Made by a program: the position numbers and the translations under genes
The notes under the pieces: generated by a model
The model's database searches: none
Seen by the model: only the letters and a program-made list of their open reading frames with translations
Told to the model about the DNA's origin: nothing
Assembly (NCBI GenBank): GCA_029264655.1
Contig: JARHZY010000046.1
Location: 1-13,366 of the forward strand
DNA: 13,366 bases
Reading direction: 5' to 3'
DNA from: Helicobacter sp.
GTDB lineage: Bacteria > Campylobacterota > Campylobacteria > Campylobacterales > Helicobacteraceae
Part shown: positions 6,837 to 13,366 of the stretch, in pieces
Numbering within the stretch: position 1 is the first letter of the stretch
Layout of the letters: the number at the start of each line of letters is the position of its first letter

Positions 6837-7325
6837 TTATTTATTATGAGAATCTGTAACCATAGCTTTTAATTCTGCTTCACTTACAAGCACATCATCA
6901 ACATATGCTTTTCCTTGCAACTGCCATACATTACTGCGTTGTTTCATAACCTGCATATTATATGTGAGTCTATCCCCCGGACGCACAGGCACTCTAAATT
7001 TCACATTATCAATCGTCATAAAATATACTATTTTATCTTGACTCGCATCAAAATTAAGCCCCCATGTGCTAACAAACGCTAATATCCCACCAGCTTGAGC
7101 CATGCCCTCAATAATCATAACGCCCGGATAAATTGGCTCTTTTGGAAAATGCCCTAAGAATACCTCTTCATTTATTGTTACATTTTTATAAGCTTTTATA
7201 TCCTTATGTGGGTGTAACTCTAATACTTTATCAACAAGTAACATAGGATAACGATGGGGTAAAACCTGCATAATTTTATCAATACTAAGATTCTCATAAA
7301 CCTGCAATTGCTCTTCATTATTCAT
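6837..7325 (-). CDS. fabZ: 3-hydroxyacyl-[acyl-carrier-protein] dehydratase FabZ
   Basis: FabZ removes water from 3-hydroxyacyl-ACP to give trans-2-enoyl-ACP in type II fatty acid synthesis. The 162-residue hot-dog-fold protein carries LPHRYPMLLVD (22-32) and the catalytic pair His59 in GHFP and Glu73 in PGVMIIEGMAQ; H. pylori FabZ uses His58 and Glu72, a one-residue offset. Length is normal for the family. It is the first gene of the fabZ-lpxA-clpX-mreB-mreC run and has its own -10 box about 33 bp upstream. The ribosome site is weak (TTTAGG, about nine bases before the ATG). Confidence 0.97.
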   Translation of the reverse strand: MNNEEQLQVYENLSIDKIMQVLPHRYPMLLVDKVLELHPHKDIKAYKNVTINEEVFLGHFPKEPIYPGVMIIEGMAQAGGILAFVSTWGLNFDASQDKIVYFMTIDNVKFRVPVRPGDRLTYNMQVMKQRSNVWQLQGKAYVDDVLVSEAELKAMVTDSHNK

Positions 7326-7357
7326 ACAATAAACCTAAAAGTGAAAAATTTTGGCTA

Positions 7358-7363
7358 ATTGTA
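7358..7363 (-). promoter_or_regulatory. -10 box of the fabZ-mreC operon
   Basis: On the minus strand TGTGTTACAATTAG gives an extended -10 element (TACAAT) 33 bp before the fabZ ATG, with AT-rich DNA and no -35, as in Helicobacter sigma80 promoters. The leader would be about 26 nt. guaB ends about 130 bp upstream, so read-through from guaB is also possible. Confidence 0.55.
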
Positions 7364-7466
7364 ACACAAAATGCTTTTAAATTGGTTATTTTTTCTGCTT
7401 ACATCATGAAAATAAAGGTGTTTTCGTAAAAATGAAATAAAATTATATATTGCTATATCATAATAT

Positions 7467-7478
7467 TTTGCATGCAAA
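7467..7478. promoter_or_regulatory. 12-bp perfect palindrome between guaB and fabZ
   Basis: TTTGCATGCAAA is a perfect palindrome about 20 bp after the guaB stop codon and about 100 bp upstream of the fabZ -10 box. It has no T-run and no loop, so it is not a typical terminator. It could be a protein-binding site or chance. Confidence 0.2.
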
Positions 7479-7496
7479 CATTTATAATACAGGATT

Positions 7497-8942
7497 TTAA
7501 CCATGATAATTTGGAGCTTCTTTTGTAATCACTACATCATGCACATGGCTTTCACGCAAACCAGCTGATGTAATCTCGACAATGCGTGCATGCTCCCATA
7601 ATGTAGGAATATCCTTTGCACCTAAATACCCCATACATGAACGCAATCCGCCAACTAATTGATGCAATACGCTTGCGATTTTACCACGATAGGGCACTCT
7701 TCCCTCAATCCCTTCTGGCACAAGTTTTTCTTGGGCTGTGCCTTCTTGAAAATATCTATCACTACTTCCACGTTGCATAGCACCAATACTTCCCATACCA
7801 CGATAACTTTTGTATTGACGTCCTTGAAAAATCACTAAATCACCCGGGCTTTCTTCAGTACCTGCAAGTAGCGATCCTATCATAACACTTGATGCACCAA
7901 CTGCTAAAGCCTTTGCAACATCACCACTATATTTAATGCCACCATCAGCAATAATTGGAATCTGATATTCTTTTGCAACTCTTGCACATCCATCAATGGC
8001 AGATACTTGTGGCATGCCAACACCTGCAATAATACGCGTTGTGCAGATACTGCCCGGTCCTATACCAACCTTAATCGCATCAGCTCCCGCTAAAATAAGA
8101 TCTTTTGTCGCCTCTCCTGTAACTACATTACCCACTATTACATCAACATCAAGTTTTGATTTTATTTCTTTTAAAGTATTAATAACATTTTTGGAATGCC
8201 CATGTGCAGAATCAAGCACCAATACATCAACACCTGCCGCTACCAATGCACTTGCACGTTCAATCTGATTGACACCAACTGCTGCACCAACACGCAGTCT
8301 CCCAAGTGAATCTTTATTGGCATTTGGGTATTCAATACATTTTTGAATATCTTTAATAGTGATTAAGCCATGTAAAACATTGTTTTCATCGATAAGTGGT
8401 AATTTTTCAATACGATTTTTATGCATAATATCTTTTGCTTTGTCTAGGCTAATACCTACATTTGCGGTAATAAGCGGGGATTTCGTCATAACATCACCAA
8501 CGAGTTTGCTAAAATCTGTTTCAAAACGCGTATCTCTATTTGTTAAGATTCCAATAAGACATTTATTTGAATCAACAACAGGCACACCAGAAATACTATA
8601 AGTTTGCATAATTTGTTCAGCATCATAAAGCGTTTTATCTGCAGTAATAAAAACAGGATCATTAATAATGCCACTCTCACTTTTTTTTACTCTGCGTATT
8701 TCTTTAACTTGAGATTCTATATCCATATTTTTATGTATAATCCCAATACCTCCAAGTCTTGCCATAGCAATGGCACTCTTATGTTCAGTTACTGTATCCA
8801 TAGCAGCACTCACAAATGGAATATTAAGACTAATGTTGCGTGTTAGCATAGATTGTGTGCTTACCTCTTTTGGTATAACTTCAGAATATGCAGGAATAAG
8901 TAGAATATCTTCAAATGTTAATGCCTTGTTAATAAGATTCAT
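7497..8942 (-). CDS. guaB: Inosine-5'-monophosphate dehydrogenase GuaB
   Basis: GuaB oxidises IMP to XMP with NAD+, the committed step to guanine nucleotides. The 481-residue protein has the usual two parts: a TIM-barrel catalytic domain interrupted by two CBS domains (about residues 94-205). Active-site features are complete: VSAAMDTVTE (44-53), the catalytic Cys300 in GIGPGSICTTR, ADGGI (332-336) for phosphate binding, the flap YRGMGSIGAMQRGSSDRY (380-397), and the Arg-Tyr pair in EGRVPYRG (413-420). The start is ATG at 8942 with AAAGGG upstream. It lies upstream of fabZ on the same strand with a 171-bp gap, and diverges from flgL. I see no terminator after it. Confidence 0.97.
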   Translation of the reverse strand: MNLINKALTFEDILLIPAYSEVIPKEVSTQSMLTRNISLNIPFVSAAMDTVTEHKSAIAMARLGGIGIIHKNMDIESQVKEIRRVKKSESGIINDPVFITADKTLYDAEQIMQTYSISGVPVVDSNKCLIGILTNRDTRFETDFSKLVGDVMTKSPLITANVGISLDKAKDIMHKNRIEKLPLIDENNVLHGLITIKDIQKCIEYPNANKDSLGRLRVGAAVGVNQIERASALVAAGVDVLVLDSAHGHSKNVINTLKEIKSKLDVDVIVGNVVTGEATKDLILAGADAIKVGIGPGSICTTRIIAGVGMPQVSAIDGCARVAKEYQIPIIADGGIKYSGDVAKALAVGASSVMIGSLLAGTEESPGDLVIFQGRQYKSYRGMGSIGAMQRGSSDRYFQEGTAQEKLVPEGIEGRVPYRGKIASVLHQLVGGLRSCMGYLGAKDIPTLWEHARIVEITSAGLRESHVHDVVITKEAPNYHG

Positions 8943-8978
8943 GATGTGCCCTTTCTTTTTGAAAAATAAAATATAATT

Positions 8979-8984
8979 ATTTTA
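8979..8984 (-). promoter_or_regulatory. Weak candidate -10 box for guaB
   Basis: TAAAAT on the minus strand lies 37 bp before the guaB ATG, which would give a leader of about 30 nt with AAAGGG. The surrounding DNA is so AT-rich that several alternatives exist. Confidence 0.25.
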
Positions 8985-9285
8985 CTTTATGAAAAATAAT
9001 ATTTAGTTTTCACTATTTAGAAATAAAATAAAAATTAATTTGCAACTCCATAATTTTATCAAAAATTTGCAAGAAAACTCTCGCCTTTTAGTTGGGATAT
9101 ACATTTGTATTTATTCTTAAGTAAAAAATGAGAAGTTAAAACAATTCTATAAAATGAATGCAAGCAATACATCACAATATTTATTGATTTATTTGGCTAT
9201 CATAATCATTTGTTATTTATTAGAAATGAGTTTTTTTTGAAGCTATAAACAAAAAATTTTCAAGTTATCTACATGTTTTGGTTTA

Positions 9286-9299
9286 GGAACACTTTTTGA
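9286..9299 (+). promoter_or_regulatory. Second, imperfect sigma54-like site
   Basis: GGAACACTTTTTGA matches GGAAC-N5-TTGC except that the -12 GC is GA. The -24 half is a perfect GGAAC. It would give a leader of over 120 nt. The mutated -12 element makes it a poorer candidate than the site at 9365-9381, and it may be a relic. Confidence 0.25.
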
Positions 9300-9364
9300 A
9301 GTAGAAGTAATTCATAATCCATACCATTTAAAATAAACATGGATTCTGCAGTTTCTTATAATAA

Positions 9365-9381
9365 GGGAATAATAGTTGCTT
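9365..9381 (+). promoter_or_regulatory. Sigma54 (RpoN) promoter for flgL
   Basis: GGGAATAATAGTTGCTT contains GG at 9366-9367 and GC at 9378-9379 with the required ten-base spacing, and a perfect TTGCTT at -12. It departs from the Helicobacter consensus GGAAC-N5-TTGCTT only by T for C in the -24 half. Transcription would start near 9390, about 42 nt before the flgL ATG. RpoN control with the FlgR activator is the known mode for middle flagellar genes, including flgL, in H. pylori. Confidence 0.7.
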
Positions 9382-9432
9382 GCTATCTCTTAGCATACTC
9401 TGATATGGAGAAATATAATATAAGGTTGCAAT

Positions 9433-11988
9433 ATGCGAGTAACATTTGGGACAAAATATAATCAAATGCTCAACAATCAGGGCAATATTACATCCAACCT
9501 TAATGATATGAATACAAAGATTGCGAGTGGTAAAAAGATTCAGTATGGTTGGCAAGATGCAAGTGTGTCAAATCAGAATCTAAAACTAGAATATGACGAA
9601 ACCACACTCCAACAGGGTATAGATGTGGCACGCACAGCAGAAACACAAACACTCAATACTGATAAAGCCTTACAAGAGATTTCGCTTGCTATGGTGCAAT
9701 TTAAAACAAAGCTATTACATGCGGCAAATGATTTACATACTCCAACTTCAAGAGAAGCACTTGCTAGAGATTTAGAAGCAACAAAAGCACATATTATTAG
9801 TATTGCTAATACTTCTGTGGGCGGGAAATTTATATTTGCAGGAAGTAAAGTTGATGTCCAACCTTTTGATTCAGTGGGTAATTATTATGGTAATAATGAA
9901 GAGTTAAATGCACTTGTAAGTTCCAAGAATCTTGTGCCTTTTAATATTACAGGTGATGAGCTTTTTTATGGATATGATAACGATAAACATAGACTTATTA
10001 CGACAAATGGACGCATGCTGAATCAAACACGATTACACCCAGCTATTATGGATCGTTCAGAAAAACATAGCGAACCAGCTGAAGTCTATATCAAAGAAGA
10101 TGATACATTGCGTGATTTAATAGGTGATAATGATAATGATCCACGAAATAATGGAAAAGAATATTTTTATGTGCAAGGCGTTAATAGTCGTGGACAAAGC
10201 TTTAAAGCAAAATTTGCACTTGATGTGGGCTACACAAATCCAAAAAATGCTACAACAGTAAGAGATTTACTTGATAGAATCGGTAAGGCATTTGGCAACA
10301 CACATGCAACAAAAGTCGTTGATGTGCGTTTAAATAATTGGGGGCAAATTGAAATTAAAGATTTAAAACCCGGAAGCTCTAGTATTGATTTTCATATGAT
10401 TTCAAGTGAAGCAGATGTAGATAACATTGCAGATCTTGAAAAACTTGGGGCACGTGTGCAGGTATATAGCCAGCAAAATCTTGTTTCGGAGTTTAGTGCT
10501 AGCAACCTTAAAGGTGTTAATGATTTATATGATAATCGCGTTACTCATATTCCTACAACACTTGTTCGTAAGGATAATGTGATGACAGAGATTGATACAA
10601 AATTAGAAGATATTCTTTCTGTGCCAACACGTTTTATTAAAATATCGGGCACACCACCCAACGAAAAAGATGGGAAAATTAGCACACGAGAACTTGGCGA
10701 ACCACTACTTTTTGATGTGAGGGGACAAGAAGTGAGAGATTTATTTGATGCTATTAAAGAATATTTTGGTGGTAATGTCGATGTTGAATTAGACCATGGA
10801 CAAATTAATATTTATGATAGAAATGTCCGTAATAAAAGCACAGATACCTTGAAACCTCCATTTGATGGTGAACGTGGATTCTCTATTCGTCTTGAAACAT
10901 TGGATGAACATGAACAAGAGGTAAATGGTTTTACTTCAAGTCTTGGTGTTAGTTACACAAAAACAGGATTTCAGCAATTAGGCTCTAAAATACGCGGCAA
11001 TATCGCCCAATCTATATCAGGCACTTCTGTGCTTGCAAATGACCATACAAAGCTTATTGAAGTAACAGATGGCACACTGAATGGAAAAACCTATAACTTT
11101 AAACTACATGACCATAATGGGATTGAACTTGAAGCAAGCATTACTTTTACAAAACAAGGAAGTTTTTTGGAATTACCATCACAACATAATGGAAATAAAA
11201 CTATAAAAATTCCACTTTTTGATCCATATGATGAGCCACCAGCAGTAACAGTAAGTGATGGAGATTCTGTTACTTATAGGCAGCTTATGGACGCAATGTC
11301 TATCGCACTTAATTATAGTAATGAAGATGATAAGTCTTTAAGTGCAGCACAAATTAAAGGGGGCAAGCCAACGCAAGCACAAAAAGATGCATATGAAGAG
11401 TTATTGGATAGGGCAAAAACAAATATTACCATTGATTTTGATAGTGAAGGAAAAATTTCTATTCAAGATAACTTACGTTCTATTACGCGTATGACAATGA
11501 TGTTTTATGATAGCGACCAAGATGACTTTAGTCCATATGCTTTGCGTTATTCAAATGCTAATGTAAGGCTTAATGCGAATGGCGGGCTTGTGATAGATGA
11601 CCCAAAGATTCATTTTTTCAAAGGATTAGATGATGCTATTCAATCTGTGCGTGATGGGATTTATCGTGCAGGGGCTTTACATGGGCAACGTTATGATGAC
11701 ACAATGAAAAGTCTTGGGATTCAAAATTGCATTGAATTAATCGATCATTTAAGCGACCATATTGAAAAGGTTATATCAAAAAATGGGGCACATACACGCA
11801 CATTCCAAAACTCTGTAGCAAGAAATGAAATTATTAAAACACAAGTAAGTGGTATTAAAGGCGATACAATTGGTGCAGATTTAGCAGAGACTTATAATAA
11901 ATTTACAAATTTAAGCAATAACTATCAAGCAGTGCTTTCATCAACGAACAAAATTAATAATCTTTCGTTGGTAAATTATCTGAATTAG
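9433..11988 (+). CDS. flgL: Flagellar hook-filament junction protein FlgL (HAP3)
   Basis: FlgL is secreted by the flagellar export system and forms the junction between FlgK and the flagellin filament. The ends of this 851-residue protein carry the flagellin-like coiled-coil D0/D1 domains: MRVTFGTKYNQMLNN...NDMNTKIASGKKI at the N-terminus (to about residue 140, including the GGKFIFAGSK segment) and ADLAETYNKFTNLSNNYQAV...NLSLVNYL at the C-terminus. The roughly 600-residue middle forms exposed domains. E. coli FlgL has about 317 residues, whereas the H. pylori protein has about 828, so the length supports a Helicobacter origin. The ribosome site is AAGG at 9422-9425 and the sigma54 promoter lies about 50 bp upstream. 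No frameshift is seen in 2.5 kb. No terminator is visible after the stop; a decayed gene on the other strand begins immediately. Confidence 0.95.
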   Translation: MRVTFGTKYNQMLNNQGNITSNLNDMNTKIASGKKIQYGWQDASVSNQNLKLEYDETTLQQGIDVARTAETQTLNTDKALQEISLAMVQFKTKLLHAANDLHTPTSREALARDLEATKAHIISIANTSVGGKFIFAGSKVDVQPFDSVGNYYGNNEELNALVSSKNLVPFNITGDELFYGYDNDKHRLITTNGRMLNQTRLHPAIMDRSEKHSEPAEVYIKEDDTLRDLIGDNDNDPRNNGKEYFYVQGVNSRGQSFKAKFALDVGYTNPKNATTVRDLLDRIGKAFGNTHATKVVDVRLNNWGQIEIKDLKPGSSSIDFHMISSEADVDNIADLEKLGARVQVYSQQNLVSEFSASNLKGVNDLYDNRVTHIPTTLVRKDNVMTEIDTKLEDILSVPTRFIKISGTPPNEKDGKISTRELGEPLLFDVRGQEVRDLFDAIKEYFGGNVDVELDHGQINIYDRNVRNKSTDTLKPPFDGERGFSIRLETLDEHEQEVNGFTSSLGVSYTKTGFQQLGSKIRGNIAQSISGTSVLANDHTKLIEVTDGTLNGKTYNFKLHDHNGIELEASITFTKQGSFLELPSQHNGNKTIKIPLFDPYDEPPAVTVSDGDSVTYRQLMDAMSIALNYSNEDDKSLSAAQIKGGKPTQAQKDAYEELLDRAKTNITIDFDSEGKISIQDNLRSITRMTMMFYDSDQDDFSPYALRYSNANVRLNANGGLVIDDPKIHFFKGLDDAIQSVRDGIYRAGALHGQRYDDTMKSLGIQNCIELIDHLSDHIEKVISKNGAHTRTFQNSVARNEIIKTQVSGIKGDTIGADLAETYNKFTNLSNNYQAVLSSTNKINNLSLVNYLN

Positions 11989-12514
11989 AAAATTAGCTAC
12001 ATTTGGTTGTGATATGGCATGTTGTTGCCTATCTGCTTGTAATGCTAAATCATTAGTATTTGGTGTAATGTTTGTATCTAAAATTGGCTTTGTGTGCGGC
12101 GTTGATAACTCTTTGGCAATATTGTTATAGGCTTCTAAACCTTTTTGTGTTTGGAAGTTTTGGACAACTGCCTGAAAAGCTTCACTTTTTTATTAATCGC
12201 TTCAAATGTGCTTAATTCGCCATCGTTTAATTGAGTTTGTGCTGAATGGATTTCTTGAACTGCAAGATTTCTTCTGTTAGCATTGCTCCTCTCTGTGCTA
12301 ATTGCTCTGCTTCCCTCGCCCATTGCTCTGCTTGCTCTGCTTCTTTGATTGAGTATTGCAATAGTGCTTGCATAATATGAGGTGGTGTTACCTCGTCTAT
12401 TATCGCTAATGCTTGTGGATCGTTCTTGTGTTTCTCTATGGTGTTGATTATTTCGATCATTTCCTTCTCTGATGGAATCGGTAGGTGTGCATACCTGTGT
12501 GTTTGATTGTTCAT
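11941..12514 (-). pseudogene. Frameshifted coiled-coil-rich gene, function unknown, convergent with flgL
   Basis: The start is strong: AAGGAG before an ATG at 12514, opening MNNQTHRYAHLPIPSEKEM. An intact frame of 95 codons includes an Ala/Glu/Gln heptad stretch (EAEQAEQWAREAEQLAQRG). At 12268-12270 the frame leaves a coding-looking sequence that continues one frame over as NLAVQEIHSAQTQLNDGELS; restoring one A in the AAA run rejoins them. At the A6 run (12186-12191 on the plus strand) a second restored A joins AINKK to SEAFQAVVQNFQTQKGLEAY and on to HAISQPNV. The repaired product would be about 190 residues. After about 11990 the frame runs antisense through the end of flgL to a TGA at 11941-11943, so the natural C-terminus is probably lost. 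The neighbouring flgL shows no such damage, which argues against sequencing error. I do not recognise the family. A stable 95-residue protein remains possible. Confidence 0.7.
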
Positions 12515-12517
12515 GTT

Positions 12518-12565
12518 TTACTCCTTTTTGAGATGTTCTTGTAACAATTCATTAAAGCTTTTCAT
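12518..12565 (-). CDS. Tiny reading frame (15 residues) coupled to the broken gene
   Basis: ATG at 12565 to TAA at 12518 encodes MKSFNELLQEHLKKE. It has AGAAGG about ten bases upstream and ends three bases before the ATG of the 95-codon frame, whose AAGGAG lies inside its last codons. Its ATG overlaps (ATGA) the TGA of a further open stretch at 12562-12606 that ends LILDLEEGITI. Such packing is typical of an operon, so these are probably remnants of a cluster of which only the last gene is largely left. It is too short to assign a function. Confidence 0.35.
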   Translation of the reverse strand: MKSFNELLQEHLKKE

Positions 12566-12812
12566 ATTGTAATACCTTCTTCTAAATCCAATATTAATGC
12601 TTTATATTAGTCTTGTAAAAATAAGATAAACTCAAAAAAAACTGATAGAGACTTACTGCAAACAAAGAAAAATGCAGAGATTTTGGTATGATAACCTGCC
12701 CTACCATGCAATTTATTCTTTTACTTGGTGTATTGCTTAAATGACTATGGATTGTTCTTTAAATTTTTGCAACACAAATGTTATAATATTGTACCTATAG
12801 AGATAAAATCTT

Positions 12813-12831
12813 TATAAAAAGGCTTTTTATA
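12813..12831. promoter_or_regulatory. 19-bp perfect palindrome
   Basis: TATAAAAAGGCTTTTTATA is a 9-1-9 perfect palindrome, 25 bp downstream of a TATAAT at 12782-12787. The position would suit an operator, or the hairpin could be a short terminator since it ends in T5. There is no gene directly downstream, so its target is not visible. Confidence 0.35.
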
Positions 12832-13025
12832 CAATGGATAAAAAGTATCTTATATAATACATAGAAAACTATATTTAGTGATAGTAGATACAACATGATA
12901 GAGAGTAATATAATTACCATGAATTAGATTAATAAAAACAAACTATTATAAAGCCAACTAAATTAACCATTCTTCTAGATTCTAGATTTGTAATTATAAA
13001 TATTTATTTTTACCTATAATTTCTT

Positions 13026-13061
13026 TATAATGGCTTCTTATTTACAATGATAATCATTCAT
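13026..13061 (+). promoter_or_regulatory. TATAAT with an overlapping Fur-box-like operator
   Basis: TATAAT at 13026-13031 is followed by AATGATAATCATT at 13046-13058, a perfect 6-1-6 palindrome matching the centre of the classical Fur consensus (14 of 19 positions across 13043-13061 by my count). A start near 13038 would be covered by bound repressor, the usual layout of iron-regulated promoters. No intact gene follows on the plus strand. On the minus strand the site lies just after the end of a broken reading frame. It may be a remnant of a lost iron-responsive gene or may drive an unrecognised RNA. Confidence 0.4.
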
Positions 13062-13064
13062 ATA

Positions 13065-13248
13065 TCATGTTTTTAGCTTGTGCAAATCATATGCAAAACA
13101 TAATGTATCATTATCAAGCTTTCTGCCATTAGCACATTTGCTATCTGTTGTTTTACCATATTTATAAGGTGATTGTTACTAAAAATTATTTATTGTCAAG
13201 ATAGAATCTTGCTTCTCCTTGTTTTACATCATATATGGTATTGTTATC
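13065..13248 (-). pseudogene. Broken reading frames, possible gene remnant
   Basis: Two coding-looking pieces lie in different frames. 13186-13248 reads DNNTIYDVKQGEARFYLDNK then TAA, and 13065-13175 reads QSPYKYGKTTDSKCANGRKL and continues to end AYDLHKLKT then TGA. The amino acid make-up (charged and polar, with two Cys in the second piece) resembles real protein more than translated AT-rich spacer, but neither piece has a start codon or ribosome site. The upstream part toward the right edge contains stops in every frame. I read this as a degraded gene of unknown type; chance is a real alternative. Confidence 0.3.
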
Positions 13249-13366
13249 TCAAGATTCCTATTTTTATGATATATCTTTGTAATGTAGCTTTCTATTTTAT
13301 CTTACTTGATTTTACATTCTTTTAAGTTACTTGTATTATTTGTATTGTTAGTATTTGCTTGTTTTG

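Larger units (their letters stand above)
8943..9432. other. Divergent intergenic region guaB/flgL
   Basis: About 490 bp between two divergent genes. It holds the candidate guaB -10 box and the sigma54 sites for flgL. A T8 tract lies at 9231-9238. I see no gene and no RNA structure between about 9060 and 9280. Confidence 0.6.
12566..13064. other. Gene-poor accessory stretch
   Basis: About 500 bp without a convincing gene. On the plus strand 12672-12740 encodes 22 residues (MQRFWYDNLPYHAIYSF...) without a ribosome site. TATAAT boxes occur at 12782-12787 and 13026-13031. The region also holds the 19-bp palindrome at 12813-12831, a TCTAGATTCTAGA dyad at 12974-12986 and an A8 tract at 12634-12641. 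Together with the flanking broken genes it looks like decayed DNA. Confidence 0.5.

Noticed and set aside
12186..12191. The A6 run as a programmed ribosomal frameshift site producing a fusion
   Set aside because: A -1 slip there would be needed together with a second -1 slip at a mere AAA run 80 bp earlier, with no supporting stem-loop seen. Mutation is simpler.
12135..12323. A separate 62-residue gene overlapping the 95-codon frame
   Set aside because: It has no ribosome site, and only its central part (AVQEIHSAQ... to AINKK) looks like protein. It is better explained as the middle section of the frameshifted gene.
1..13366. CRISPR array, tRNA, rRNA, insertion sequence or attachment site
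   Set aside because: I looked for regularly spaced repeats, cloverleaf-like sequences, transposase motifs and long terminal inverted repeats and saw none. The tandem repeats present are short and unspaced.

Overview
The window is AT-rich DNA from a member of the Campylobacterota, most likely the genus Helicobacter. The evidence is the unbroken gene order fabZ-lpxA-clpX-mreB-mreC (the order I know from Helicobacter pylori), an exceptionally long FlgL of 851 residues, a Helicobacter-type sigma54 promoter before flgL, and sigma80-type TATAAT boxes without clear -35 elements. The species cannot be fixed from the sequence; an enterohepatic Helicobacter is a reasonable guess.

Layout. 1-441 (minus) is the N-terminal part of a gamma-class carbonic anhydrase-like hexapeptide protein that runs off the left edge. 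442-938 is intergenic and holds the divergent promoters. 939-1601 (plus) is a secreted YceI-family protein with an inserted Cys-Gly-Cys loop. 1602-2781 is a gene-poor, repeat-rich stretch: clustered copies of the word TAGAATCT(A), small tandem repeats, an orphan terminator-like hairpin, a well-signalled 27-codon reading frame and a Fur-box-like dyad. 2782-8942 is one minus-strand block of core genes. guaB makes XMP for guanine nucleotides. It is followed by fabZ (fatty acid dehydration), lpxA (first step of lipid A), clpX (unfoldase of ClpXP) and mreB-mreC (rod-shape cytoskeleton). fabZ has its own -10 box, lpxA and clpX overlap by 8 bp, and the other gaps are short, so fabZ to mreC reads as one envelope-growth operon. 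8943-9432 is a divergent intergenic region with a sigma54 site. 9433-11988 (plus) is flgL.

From 11989 to the right edge the window looks like decayed accessory DNA. A coiled-coil-rich gene of about 190 codons on the minus strand, convergent with flgL, has been broken by two apparent single-A losses, and its reading frame runs antisense into the end of flgL. Upstream of it are tiny ATGA-overlapping remnants, then about 500 bp with no gene but with a 19-bp palindrome and a Fur-box-like operator beside a TATAAT, then another broken reading frame at the edge.

The core genes are ordinary and well supported. The most interesting material is the over-represented TAGAATCTA word, the double-frameshift pseudogene beside flgL, and several short reading frames and operator-like dyads in the long intergenic regions. 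I found no CRISPR array, tRNA, rRNA or complete mobile element.
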